Origin: Phylloscopus collybita | Lineage: Eukaryota; Chordata; Aves; Passeriformes; Phylloscopidae | Direction: 5' to 3' | Length of the DNA: 64,000 nt | Assembly: GCA_027886175.1 (NCBI GenBank) | Contig: JAJNNQ010000006.1 | Span: 1,922,001-1,986,000, forward strand | Shown: one piece after another, positions 1-13,100 of the stretch | Position numbering within the stretch: the first letter of the stretch is position 1 | How the letters are laid out: the number at the start of each line of letters is the position of its first letter | The notes under the pieces: generated by a model | The model's input: the letters and a program-made list of their open reading frames with translations, nothing else | Databases searched by the model: none | Told to the model about the DNA's origin: nothing | Translations under genes and position numbers: made by a program

Positions 1-2129
1 TTGGTTTGATTTTTCTTACCTGAGGTCAATGTATCCATCTCTTCCTGTATATAAAGTCTAACATGCCTCCTATCAATGAAAGTATGGGAATGCATATGTG
101 CCAAGTCTTCCATAGCCGGCATCTTCCATCTAAGAAGCTGAGCAACCTCTTCATTATCTCCTTGTTTAGAGAGTTTAAAAATCATGCTTTATTTAGCCCT
201 GGAACAAACAGGTGCCTGGTTGCATCGGAGGTTAATTTTGTTGGAGTCAAAACAGCACTAATAAGTAACAGTCATTCTTCATAAGTCCAGATAACGGGGT
301 TTGTTCTTGTTTACAGAGCCCCCTTATGTAGCGGAAACAACTTGCCTGAGCAGAGAGGAGATGACCTGCTGGCCACTGCCTGTCCCCCTGACAGAGAGCC
401 AAGACTGACCGTGCAGCACAGGGCGGAAAACGTAACAGGAGACACGGGGAGGATGTCCTGAACCGCAGACAGGGCACAGGGCTCTTAGTGGTTAAGATGA
501 CAACAAATGCGCACCTCTGTCATCAATCCCTAGTAGCAAGCCATATCCATGGAGAAATTTACACAAAACCAGAAAGGTCCTCAAAAACAAGTGAGGTTTT
601 GTTTTTTGAATAATGATAATGTACTGAGGAAAGCCATTATCCTATTTATGGTTTGTTGTTCAGACTCCCAGCCAACAGTGCACCATACTCCATGAATATA
701 TACATTCTAATCATATGATGGGGCAGGACACAGATGTTACGGGTTTGTCACACAGTCCTGCCTGGTTTGGCTTAACCAGCATGTAATTGCCAAGCATAAG
801 AAGCACTTGCAATTTATAATGACTGCCAGGCCAGTGTATACTAATCGGTGTACCATGATTGCACATGACAACAAGAGAGAAGGGGGAAGAAGAAGGAAGT
901 GATAAAGGGGAGGATTCGGGGACCATTCCAAAGAACAAAACTGAATTCAAAACAATTCAAGTTGAAACTGTGTAGCAATTTTGTTATGTTGAAGCTGAAC
1001 GGCAACTAATATAATTGACTAAAGAATGAAAGGAGAGTCTGATCTCAAATACTGTCACAGACCACTTGCTGCTCCATTCTAGGGATGGCCAGGCAATAGA
1101 AAACATAACAGATTAGGATTATGTATCACTTTGCCTCTTCCCAACAGAACCATTGAGGTGGAAATGTGTTTCTGAATCATCATTCTCATCCTCTTTTACC
1201 TGTGTGCTTTTGTAGCCAAAGTCTTACAAGATTTTAAAAATCTGGGCAGTTTAAACATACATGCCTCTCAGGCCCATCTAACATGCTACTTCCCAAGCAA
1301 AGCTTTTGAAGGTAAGACCTGTTTGCAATTCCCCTTGACTTTGACTGCAGACTGCTTTAAATTCCTGGCCTCTAGTCAATCCTCTAAATATCTGAGGCAC
1401 TGAAAATTAGAGGCCATTGTTGTCAGATGAGTTTTTCATGAATAATCTACCGTCATGACAAATCATGATGGGTCTACCCATCATGACAAATCAGACAAAT
1501 GCTTAGAAAGATTTCATTAGAAGAAAAGTGAATTGTTGTTGGTTTACTTGTATGTGGGGCTGGATTTTCAAAGAGCGTTGATTTTTGCAACATTTCAGTG
1601 TTAGATTTCTACCTCTTCTGTGCAATTTGGTGTCTTAAGAGATAAAAGAAAGAAGGTGAATGCTTGAAATGGAATCCAGACAGGCCTTTGTCCTCACTGC
1701 ACAAATCTAACCCCTCTTTATAGCAGCTTTGCCCTGGAGACAACCTCTGAGGGATGTCTGAAACCATGATGGAGAGCAAGCCAGATCTTCAGCACAGTGG
1801 ATAACTGGGGCTCACTTCCCAGCACTTTTTTATTTGGCAATGTAGACATACCCTTAGAATCCTTCCACTGTCTCTGCGACTGGACAAGTACACCCAGAAG
1901 CCAATTCAAACTTTGGGAGAGCTGCTTTATCTGCTTTTGGATATGCCTCTATCCCTCCACTGTGTATAGTGAGAGCCGAGGCAATTTGGCAACTACATCT
2001 TCTTGTAAATCTGACCACTTAGAAAAGAAGAGAAACAAACTGAGATTCTCGTGGGACTTAAAACTTTTTTTTTTCTTTCCAAAATATTTGAAGATTGTTG
2101 AGGAGTACATTTGGTCCAGGTAGGTCAGT
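1..2129. other. intergenic, no gene recognised
   Basis: AT-rich DNA with short random open frames only. It contains one perfect palindrome at 1463-1486. No repeat family or RNA gene was identified. Confidence 0.6.
1463..1486. repeat. 24-bp palindrome with flanking direct repeat
   Basis: TCATGATGGGT, a 2-nt centre CT, then ACCCATCATGA: 11-bp perfect arms. The short direct repeat CATGACAAATCA straddles it (1454-1465 and 1482-1493), so the structure may have arisen by local duplication and inversion. Confidence 0.85.
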
Positions 2130-2411
2130 GCAAAGATACAGTGGGAGCTGCAAGTTGAGCTCCAGGTAGTGGGAGCTGGAGGCAGGAGGCCATGGACTGC
2201 TGACCCTTTGCATAACAAAGGACACAGGGACCTGTGGAATCAGCCAAACAATGGCAGGAGCTAAGGATTCAACTGGAAGAATCCAGATTTTTGTGCTTAT
2301 CAACACTAGGGGTATAAAAACCAAGGATTTCTTTTGCTCAGGATCCCTCATTGAAGGTACCAGCTCGAGTTGTTGCTGCATCATTGTAGTGGCTTTGGTT
2401 AAACCACGACA
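2130..2411. mobile_element. LTR-like remnant
   Basis: The segment ends TTAAACCACGACA at 2411, the same kind of terminus as the LTR remnant at 29042. It contains a TATA-like GGTATAAAAACC at about 2311-2322. Similarity to avian ERV LTRs is by overall look only, and the 5' boundary is a guess. The position of the TATA-like box would fit a plus-strand LTR; the terminus would fit either orientation. Confidence 0.35.
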
Positions 2412-4279
2412 ATCATGATAAAACTTCTTAAAAGAACCAGAGGCTTGAGACTCTGCCATGGGAAACCTGGGCTTGAACCAGTGAGGAAACCTGGTCTGAC
2501 TGTGGGGTGGGTGTGTAGGAAGGCAAGGGGGACATGTAGGTCCCTGGAGCCACCCACTGCAAAGGGGCTTTGGCCCAGCAGTGGCAGTCTCTGGCCTTGG
2601 GATGTGGCTGCCAATGCCTTCCAAATGCTCAGACTGGGAAGTTTCCTTAACAAAAAGCCATCACATGTTTATGAAGATGTTAAAAAGTCAATTACATTTC
2701 AAGCACTTTGGAATATATTTGCTTATTTGAAATTTCATCCAGAAATGCATTATTAGCATTAGTTGTTGTCTGGTTCTGTTTGTAATAATTTAAAAAGTGC
2801 AGCATTTTGTATAACAAAACTATATTTTGAGGAGGCAAAATATACTTTTTCTCAACAATCTATCTGCTAAAGTGCTTTTATGCAAACAGATTCGATAATA
2901 CCTACGAACACAGCTAATGAAAAAGAAGAATTTCTCTCTAGTGTATGAGAGAATATGTACAGAATATGTCCCAATCTCATCATGCTTCCTAACATGGGAA
3001 GAAGTATGAATTCTGTATGGCAGCCACAGATATTGCATCTCATAGAGAAAATGCATGTCAAAAGCCTGGAAACTGGAGAGCTCTACTCTGAAAAAAAAAT
3101 GAGACTCTAGAACTCAAAAAAAGAATCCTTTAGAACTTCAGAGGACATGGGTTAATATTAATGCAAAATTAATTTTTTTTTTTATTTGGATTCTGTCAAG
3201 CAACTCACCAAGCATCCTGGATCCTCCCAACCTGAGGCAAGAAATGTTATGTGTTGATGGAAACATGTCAGAAAAAAAAATTAAACCAGCTTCCTGTGGT
3301 AAATTTTGATTTTTATGAGAACCACATTTTCCATTTTTAAGATAGTATTTCCAAGCAACTCTTAAGTATGGCTAAAAAGCATATCCACAACCATCAGGAA
3401 TCATTGGTTAGCAAATGGAAAGAAAGCTCAGGTTCAAAACAAACAATGTGGGTTTGCAACCTTTTGAGGTTTCATTGTAGGTATCACAATAACCAGCCCT
3501 TTTACCCCTAACACCCAACAGCAAGAATTTGTTCACTGTCTCAAATCACACAAAGAAAACAAAAAATGTGAGCCCTGAATGCTCAACCACCAGCAAGAAA
3601 ATAAAAACATCACAAAACACATTCTTTGCACATCTCTCAGTTTTGACTGGTTGGGGTCCTGACTCATGAGTGTTGAAAGTTTGGGGTTGCCAAAACTGCT
3701 TTTGTTTGTCACTAATAATCAGTCATCCCAAGGAACATGTGGTTTACTGTCTCATGCCAGGCCTCCAATGCTAGGGGCTGAGGTTCCTTGGTGAGACAGC
3801 CTCTCCCTGCTCCAAGACTTGTTCTTCCGCATTATCAGAATATTTTGTTTTTTTAAGCATCAACTGTAAAACAAATAGGTCTGTCCCTTGATAGACATTA
3901 TGGTTTTTATTTTTTTTAGGATTAACTGTGTTAGCCACAGAACTTTTGCAATGTTTCAAGACCACTGATAACTGACCAGGATGGAAAAGAACACAAGTAC
4001 ATGCAGCCTGCTGTTTGTTTGGTTTTAATTTCTTTCTCGGCTATGGCTAGAGACTTCTGGAATTATCCTCTTGGTGGAAATAAAGTTAGGCAGTTGGGCT
4101 TCTCTATCAAATGCATAGCTGAGTCATAAGGGTTGGGGAAAAAGTAACACAGAGTTGTATTGAGTTGTCTGGTAAGCAAAGGTACATTCTTCAGAATGCC
4201 CAGGTAAATTGCATTTTCTAATGTGTTATCATTCTCTACGCTCAAGGAAGACCTTATCACTCTAAAAAACCTCCTGTAT
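2412..4279. other. intergenic, no gene recognised
   Basis: AT-rich DNA with A/T homopolymer runs (for example near 3170 and 3270). No gene or repeat family was identified. Confidence 0.6.
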
Positions 4280-4590
4280 GAAGGTGAGAGTCAGTCTCTT
4301 CTCCCACTTAACAAGTGACAGGACAAGAGTAAATGGCCTCAAGTTGTGCCTGGAAAGGTTTAGATTTGATATGAGGAAACTTTTCTTCACTGGAAGGATG
4401 GTCAAGCATTAAAAGAGGCCATCCAGGGAAGAAGTGGAATCTCCATCCCTGGAAGCATTCAAAAATACGTGGATCTGGCACTCAGGGACATGGTTTAGTG
4501 ATGGAATTGACAGTACTGGGTTAATGTTTGGACTCTATGATGTTAGAGGTCTTTTTCAACCTTAATTCTATGATTCTCTGTTTCTGTGAT
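4280..4590 (+). mobile_element. CR1 LINE 3' fragment
   Basis: Typical CR1 3'-end sequence: GTGACAGGACAAGAGTAAAT, GGCCTCAAGTTGTGCC, GGGACATGGTTTAGTGATGG and the terminal ATTCTATGATTCTCTG. It is 5'-truncated and diverged, in plus orientation, downstream of AKAP11. Confidence 0.88.
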
Positions 4591-7500
4591 TGTTAAAAAA
4601 GGCAGAGACATTTACTCTTTTCAAATGAAATGAAATGAGACAAATCATGCTTCAGAAGGAGGGTTTGTTTCCTGTGAGTCCTATGGGGAACTTACAGCAT
4701 CTGATTCCAACGTAAGTGCAAGGTGAATCACCTTATGTGCATATATTTCTCATAAATGACATTTCAGCTGTGATAGAGACTTTGCTTATGGAGTAGGAGT
4801 CTTTTATTACATTGCAGACTTTATGGTTGGGGTTTCAGCTATACCCCAAATCTCTGCTGTAATACCAGACTGGAGAGGGAGGGGATTCAGAACCTTATTA
4901 AATTCACTGGGGAGGCTAGTACATTCTGCTCAAGCAATATCTAAAGGATGTGGACTCACAGGAGATCTGTAGACAACTGAGACACTTCTTGCTGCTCCCA
5001 TACTTGCTTCTTGGTGGGAACATTGCTCCAGAAAGAATGCACTTGCTCCTGTGCCTGTCTCTTCTGAGGGGGGTTTAAACCACCAAGGCACTTGCTCTCC
5101 AAGAGTTGCTTGTCACTGCTACAGCAAAATTTGACTTTATAATTCTAACCAAGCCTTGCTACAAAATACCCAGTGAGTGTCAGAGTGCGCAATAGAAGTA
5201 AGAGGAGAGTTCTGACTGTAGCACTATAAATTGGCTTCTTCCCTGAAGATGGAGAATGTCTTGGCCTCCCTTCTAGGCCTGCTTATGCATTTTACATGTC
5301 TCATTTAAGCTGCTTTGGAGAAAATGCATAAATGGTTGTGTTAGAGCTGCCAAAAGGGGGTCCCAGGCCCATTCCTGAAATTAAGCCTTAAATGCTTTGG
5401 AAAATGTCTTTCCATGTCCACCTTAGGGTACAGATCTTTTCTGTACAGATCTTTCTGGCCTGACTATTCATTGGCTGGAGCTTTATGCTAACAGCCTTGC
5501 TAAAAGGAACAGAGGGAAGATGTTACTCAAAAATAAAGATAGCCAGCAGCAGATCAGGTATTTCATCCTCTCAGCCATTCAGGAGTTCACTGAATGGGAA
5601 ATGCATGTTTGCACACAACAGGACTCATGGCAGGCCCTCAGCCTGTCCATCAATGGTGTTGAGCTGCCTTCATACATGAGGACAGGCAAACCAACAGAGG
5701 TAGCCAGCAGTGGGCTTTGGGCTGAGAGATGTCTGCATTCTTCTAATGGGCTGATAAGACCATTTTCAACAGGAAGCAGTATGTGTTACTGTATTGTCAA
5801 ATACTGGCTTTTATACACAGGCCAAGGACATTGTCCTGCATGTTTCTGGGAAGTAAAAGTTAAGTGCCATAAAATTAGCTCCTAACAGAAGAAATAGATT
5901 TTTTCTACATAAATGTGCTGATTTTTTGGTCTCATAAAATAAATCTAATGACAGCACTGTGTTTATTTCTGACTCCTAAAAAAGCCAATAACCTAGTAAG
6001 GAGTCCTAGCTATTAATTCTCCTCTTGATTCATACCCATTAGTGTATCAAAGTGGCAATTTTCCAAAGAGGCACTCTTTTTGACAAATGCATTTTACTGA
6101 CCTCTTTTACAGAGGGCAGACCTTGGAGGATATGTAGAAGATTCTGTAGAAAATTACCTCACCGTTAAGTAGTAAGGACACCAGATATCTCCATCTCAGC
6201 CATCCCTAAGTCATCTTGATTTCTCAGAGGCATCGGCTTTTATAAAAGCTCAGGGTAAGAACAGCCACAGGAATAACAAGCCTCGTCATCTAGCAACAGT
6301 CAATAGCAAAGGTGTTATCTTCCCACATAATCCTTGTACTTCCAAAAATCTTCCATTATTTACATAATGCCCTCAGTCTTAAAAGACTTTCCAATAACTA
6401 TGAATTCCAGTTTAAATAATTGCCTAATTGGAAATTAGGACCAGGATTTTCGGCATTAAAATCCTTAGAGTGCAGCCATCTGTGATGCCTACACAAATGC
6501 ATCTCTGACTAACTAGAAAGTTTTGTGAAACTGAAAACTTGAGAATACTGTTTATCTTCCATCTCTCTCCATCTAGAAATGCCTGCCAAAAGCTGGGATT
6601 GGTGACACTGCACACATCCTCTGATGAGCTAAAAACTGTGGACTGATAAGCTTGCAGTGGAGCTTATCCTAGAGCTAAAGATGTAGAACTCTGTTTATAC
6701 CAAGTTCCCATCTTCAGCTGGGCTTAAACCTGGGTGTTTGCCCATTCATAGAAGTTCAGGTGTCCAGCTAAATGTGAGCTTATGTTTATAGCAAATTTAA
6801 AGCAGACAGGCATAAAATAGACAATGCCAAATTTGATGACGTAAGCAGTAAGCACGTCCATCTTTGAAAATCTGTTACTACTACTGGGCTTCGCTAGGTC
6901 TGTAGTTTTACCTCTATCTGGACTTTTATTTCTGGTTCTGCAAAGTGTGACATTTTCTTCTTTGGTTGCACACTGGCTGGAGGTACATGTACACAAGCTA
7001 AGAGATCCATGCCTTTCTGCAAAGATGTATTATCAAGCACTCACCTTGCAGCATATTGTCTGGTTTCATTTTTTGCATTAAATCCAACACGTTATGTTGC
7101 CTATTTTTGCTGCTACTTAGATTTCCCCAGCTCCAACACCTCTTTGTTTTTCCGGTAATCTCTTCCTTTTTGCTGACCCATATACTCACAGTTCAGCAAC
7201 TGAGCCATACTGGGTGCACCACTGGTGCCTGTGGGTAACCTCACTCACCTCTTTGCCAACTGCTCTTCTCACTCTCTTGCAACACTTATCAAATGGGAAA
7301 ACCCCATTTGCAGAAACCCATCTCAGTCATCTTCACAGCTGGGTAAATCTGCATTTTCTTTAATTCTAGCATTGAAATCACAAAACCATAACAAATTTCC
7401 TGCAGTCTGGAATTGCCACTCCTATTGTGGTGAGGAGAAAGGTGACAGGGTTTTAAAGCAAATCAAATATTTTTGAAAGTAAATTCATGAGTTATGAGCC

Positions 7501-9663
7501 AGGCTTTACTGTCATTTCCAGAGCAAAGTTATTAGAAGGAGATGCAGAAAATTGTAAAGAACTAAAAATGGGCCAATATCCTCTAAATGGTCCCAAGACA
7601 TTACTTAAGGGATTCTGTAGATGCTGAGTCTTCCTGACTGTTTTTGGTTGAGTGAGGGTGGGAGGCAGGTGGAAGATCACTTAAGGCTGCTGAAAATAAA
7701 GACGCATCTATCTCACAGATACAGTTAACAATAAGGACCTGATAGGGAAGATTTACTTCACAAAATGTCAAAACCCACAATTTTAGATTCAGCATCCAGG
7801 GTTCTATGTTCATCCTTAATGTAAATGACACGAGCAATGAAACTTCCTACCTACTAAAAGAATACCTCTCCAAAGAAAAGAAAAGATCTGAGTATAGACA
7901 ATTTTCTTAGCATTTAAAAGTCTTATTTTTGTATCATCCTTTTCCTTAAAAGGCTGTTGAAATTGTCAGTGGCAAGTACGAAGATTAAACCTGAGCAGAA
8001 GAACTGGTATAAAACTATGTGTAAGCTAGAGAGGTAGAGAAAAAGGGAGTAAAATAAAAGAGCAATAAAAACAGGACCGGATGTACTCACTCGTCACTAG
8101 ACATGTTACATGATTAATCACTTGTCCTCATTGTAACAACGAAGCCAGGAAATCCACAAAACCTCAGTATGTATGTAATAGTGCATTTCTAGCTAACAAA
8201 TTACAGCTATCAAGCTACAGAGAGAAGCATGCACTACATTTACTATAATTTAACATACTGGCCTTGCCTGAAAACCTGGCAAAGCTTGCTACCATGCAAG
8301 CCCATAGCATCAAAGCTCTTGTCTTTCTGTGAGGGTGAAAATTCAAGCATTTAGCATTTACGTGAGATTCAGCCAGAAAGACCACGACCGAGGCAACTTG
8401 CGCAAAGTAGTTCATTGTGAAGGTGCTTGTGATGGTCCAGTCCAGTCAAAACATCTATTGCTATCCACAAACACAGCAAACATTCTAAACAGGTTGTGGT
8501 GGCGTTACCTGGAACCAAAGCACAAGCCTGGCTTGTGTCAAACCACTGACCAGCCCTGCTGCCGCTTGGAAAGTATGGCTGACATTCGATTGTGGGCCGC
8601 CCCATGAGGTTCACCAAACCACCAGCAGGAGAGTGGTTATCCTGCTTTCTTCAAAACATTTTTGTGGCTTACTTCGGAGCATGGTATTTGTCAGGTGAGT
8701 AGCACAGCCAGGATGGTTTTATCTCCTTGTTGCCATTATATGTGCTTCAGTACCATCCCAGAGGCCTCTCTTCTGCTCAGCTGTAAACAGAGTGTATGAA
8801 GAACCATTCTCTGGAGGGGCTGCAGGCATCAGAACACATTTCAAGGCTAACAAGGAACATTTTCAGTCTGAACTCCCATACACCAAGAGGAAATAACCAG
8901 TTATTTATATAACTCAAAGTATGTATTTCTTTCAAGCATAACACGAAGAACATTTATACTTTTTATGCTGCAATTTTCAATCATGTCAACCCATGGTCAA
9001 TACTTGCTCAGTGGGAGAGGACTGCAATTCTGAAATGGTTATTTCAGGTCTTCTCAAGGGGTGGTTAATTAGCTGTTAAATTAGCTCTCTGCACCTAAAT
9101 TAACACATGACCACTTAACATGCCTGTTAACATCCATCTGCCACACAGCATCCTGTGCAATGACCTCTTTCCCTGGAGCCTCATCAATCAAATTCAGCTT
9201 GGAAGAAGACTCCTTGTTTATGTAGAGGAGAGAGGGAGACAATTCCCACCACCTCCCTGAGCAAAGGGCAGGAGGCATCAGTCAACTTTACAAAAGGAGA
9301 AACAAAGAAGAGTAAGACAGCAGATCTACACAGAAGACCTTTCAGAAGCCCCATGTCAGAGCTGAGCAGAGAATTCCCTTATTCCAGGCAATCCCAGTGT
9401 TATAAACATCATACATCTTAATGCAGTCTTTACTGTTGTGGCTTTTATTACGAAGTCATGCCCTTGGGAAAACAAAACAAAGAGGAATAATATCATGTGG
9501 AACGTTAGATCCTTTTACTTCTGGTGTTAACTTTGGGAATTCCGAGACTTTCACATAGCCGTAGGTTTGCTACTGCCTTGAAGGTGAGTCATCATGTAGA
9601 ACACGGCGAGACTTTTTCACCCTTTTTCACCCCTTTGACTCCCCACAGAAAGGTCAAAAAACC
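4591..9663. other. intergenic, no confident gene
   Basis: AT-rich DNA. It holds a 15-bp tandem direct repeat at 5428-5454 (GTACAGATCTTT twice) and one exon-like open stretch at 8583-8694. No repeat family was recognised. Confidence 0.6.
8583..8694 (+). other. exon-like open stretch with splice donor, unidentified
   Basis: The plus-strand frame reads GRPMRFTKPPAGEWLSCFLQ, then NIFVAYFGAWYLSG. It stops at a near-consensus splice donor, GTCAG|GTGAGT, and meets TAG just past it. The upstream frame is closed by TGA immediately before 8583, and no convincing acceptor is visible. The peptide looks compositionally protein-like but I do not recognise it. It may be a fossil exon or chance. Confidence 0.2.
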
Positions 9664-10165
9664 AGAATCAGGTATTTAGAAGGATAGGATGGTTTGGGTC
9701 AGGAGAGACCTTAAAACTCACACATATCAATCCCTCTGCCATGGGTAGGAAAACCTTCCACAAGACCAGGTTGCTCAACCTGGCCTTGAACAATTCCAGG
9801 GATAGGGAATCCACAAACTCTCTGGGCAACCTGTTCCAGCACCTCGCCACCCTCAGAGTGAAAATTTTTTTCCAAATATCTGATTAAATCTCTTCCCTTT
9901 CAGTTTAAAGCCATTCCCCTTTTTCCTATGACCACATGCCCTTGTAAAAAGCTCCCCTCCCAGCTCTCTTGCAGATCCCTTTAGGTACTGGAAGGTGCTG
10001 TAAGGCCACCCCAGAGACTTCTCTTCTCCAAGCTGAACAGCCACAGCTCTCTCCCAGTCTGTTTTCATAGAAGAGGTGCTCCAGCCATCTTGTCATGTTA
10101 GTGGCCTCTTCTGCACCTACCCCAGCAGGTCCATGTCCTTACATTGGGGGGCCCAGAGCTGAACT
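9664..10165 (-). mobile_element. CR1 LINE 3' fragment
   Basis: Plus-strand text such as CAACCTGGCCTTGAACAATT, CTCTGGGCAACCTGTTCCAG and GTTTAAAGCCATTCCCC is the reverse complement of a CR1 3' region. Minus-strand translations include STFQYLKGSA, RACGHRKKGNGFKLK and WNRLPREFVDSLSLELFK, the C-terminal part of CR1 reverse transcriptase. A frameshift near 9850 separates the two open pieces. The 3' end lies at the low coordinate and the element is 5'-truncated near 10165. Confidence 0.92.
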
Positions 10166-13100
10166 TAAAAAGTGATTACCTTCCAAATTATGAGGATTTT
10201 TCTACATGCAACCAGTTTGGGACAGTCCCTGAGTGATTCCCAGATTTGCCTGAAAAGGCACACAGTTTTCAAGCATTATTACAGGAAAGTATCTGAAATT
10301 GTAAAATATTAGTTTGATCATATTTGGGAGAGTAATAAAAATGTTAACTATTGTGGGATTTGGAAAATACAACAAGTCATTCTGAATGTTCTGAATGTCC
10401 AAAACTCTTCAGAAGAGCCCAGGATCATTGCTCCATTTTACAGAGTGACTCCTTCTAACAGATTTCACCTTCTTTGAGGGTTTCAAACCTTCTTCAGGGT
10501 CAATGAAGTGTCTGCAGCATAGGACTTGAGGCTGGGATACCTTTTAAGAACACTAATATCAAAACCAAGTCAGGGAAGCAAAATGCAGAAATTCCATTAA
10601 ATAGGTACCAAGGATGCTATGTGGGGTAAATGCAATCCACAACCCCTGCTGGAAGGTAGTAGTTAGACTGAGAAGGTGGACAAGTCAAAAAGTCCCATCC
10701 AGTGAGGACACTACAACCGAAAAAAAACCCGAAAACATTGCAACCTTTACTCTTCTCAACAACCCAAGACTGTAGAAACTGCACATTTAAAAACAGACGT
10801 GGAATTTAGGACACAACTGTGTTTGAACATTTGACTTGCAAACAAAAGGCAGTTGGTAGGAAATGAATTTCAGTTCAAATTCAGTGAGCTCCAGGGTCAA
10901 GACTGTGTTGCGACCGCAGTTCATTCTCTTTAATTTTCTCCTTGTTAATTAGAGACAATTTCATGAGCTTTAGCTTTACTGCCCTTCCAGTTTAATTACT
11001 GGAAAATGTTTACATTTTAAGAAAAAAAAATTAAAATGGATGATGGAAAAAACCAACCTTCTCATTGCTGCCACGTATTCAGATTAATGGTTATTTCCCT
11101 AATTAATCTAAATCACTCATCCAGTGCAATTTGGATGGCAGCAGGAAGGATGATTTTTTTGTGTACTTATTTTTTTTTCTTAACAGTTGTGGCAAGCTAA
11201 AACATGGAAAAAAATGAAGTAAGTCATATTTTAAACATGCAGACTACAAGATGGGCATATACCATAAGCAGTGCCATTCCAAAACTTGCAGAAGGCAAAA
11301 AAAATCTCACAAAATAATTTTAAACAAAATTTACCAAATTCTCTGAAACCACGTCTCTAGGAGCCTCTCAAAAGCACTTTGATCATACTGATGAGGACTC
11401 CTTGGGCAATTTCCAACACCCACCTCTTTATTTTCTCAGGCAGGAAAAGAGGTTTTGTTGAAGATGCCAGCAATGTACTAGGCTTGTCAGGATGTTTCAG
11501 GCTTAACCCATTGAAGACTCTGATTGCCCTGAAGATAAAATATTCACATCATAGTTTACAACAATAAATTAGGACACAAGCCAAATTCTGAACCTCCTAA
11601 GCTACAAGAATGAAAATCTGTGTATGATCTGTTGCCACAGAAATATTAGTTAAGCATCTCACAGTCCTGTAAATTAGCTTAGATGCTCTCCTATTCCCAG
11701 TGCCTTTTAACTCCAATGGATTTAGCTGTGAACTCTTAACTCTCTGATACATACCACAAAACATCCTGTAAAGAGTTCAACAGGACACCTGAGTATTGCC
11801 ATTTCTCGTGACGTAATTTCTCTGCTTTTACAACTTGGTTTCCACTGAGCCATATTCTAATTGCCTACAGAAACATCATGTGTCTCCTCTGAACTACAAC
11901 TTCCAGCAGAAGCAGATGGTTTTTTGCTGTATTTCTGTTCATATTGTTACCATTTTCACAGCATCATGTCTGGTTTTGTGAGGTTATCAATCCAGCGGCA
12001 GCATCTGTTCACAGCACAACACTATGGGGCAATAATATGAAAATACGATCTTCTTAGGTCTTGACTATTTGCTATCAAAGGTTACTATCTATCTAAATTG
12101 AGACCTGATGCAACTGGGTGAGACAACTGGGATTTTGCCAGTTTTCCAAAGGACTGAGTTCTGCCCTGTTTCTGGAAGCCAACCAGCAGCACACTGCACA
12201 TACAGCAGCAGGAATTACGGAGTACGTTAGAGTTACATTATACTTCAGTATCAGCTTAAAAGTTACTTTTAGATCAGCATAAAATCCAGGGCTTTTGCAA
12301 GCAGTAAATTGGGTTCCAAACCAAAGCAACCACAGATTACTTTCCTACAGGAGTGAAAAACTCAGCCAAAAGCAAGTTTAGCTCTTCTTCACTGCTTGAT
12401 GATTTCTGGTAGGCAAGCCTTATTCCATAGCCTCACAGCTAAGACTCCCCTTGCTGGTTTTTAACCACTTCCACCAGACAAGAATGAGAAGGCCAGAAGT
12501 CACATCAGGACAACAGAGCAGGGTCAAAAGAGAAGCTGAAGATGACAGCTGCACTACAAGACTTGACAAGGGACAGAAAGAAGGTAGAAACACGCAACCG
12601 TCACAAGGAAAGCATAGAAAGATCCTCTGACTTAACTTAGAAGTTAAATGAGGTGGAGGCTGTACAAAATAAGAGACTGGAATTAAGTGGGCTACAGGGG
12701 CAAATAGCAGAAAGAAGCACCACATTATCACATACTTTCTTTTCTCAGTATTCATCTGATTCCTTTTTGAAGCACTGGAATTTCAAAAACCTAAGTCAAA
12801 TGAATTGCACAAGTGTTCTCTTTTGCCCTTCTTAATTAAAAACAAACAAACCAACCCAAGTAAATGCACGCAAAGCTCCCTCACGGTCCTACAAACAGCA
12901 GCCATTTTCAGAGGGATAAAGGCAATTTGGACTATATGTTCTGACTACATAAAGGTCCTAATTTCAGTTTTTACTATTTCTGTGGAAAGGTGTTGTGTGG
13001 TCATGGATTAGATATCCAGTCCCCTGACCACAGACATGGCCTCGTGCTTGTCACTGTTGGTTCCCTTGCCCCAAGCAGTCACACGCTTCATGGTTTGCCT

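Noticed and set aside
2058..2624. Minus-strand open frame of 188 codons
   Set aside because: No recognisable domain; it runs through the LTR-like remnant, has a low-complexity composition and overlaps other open frames.
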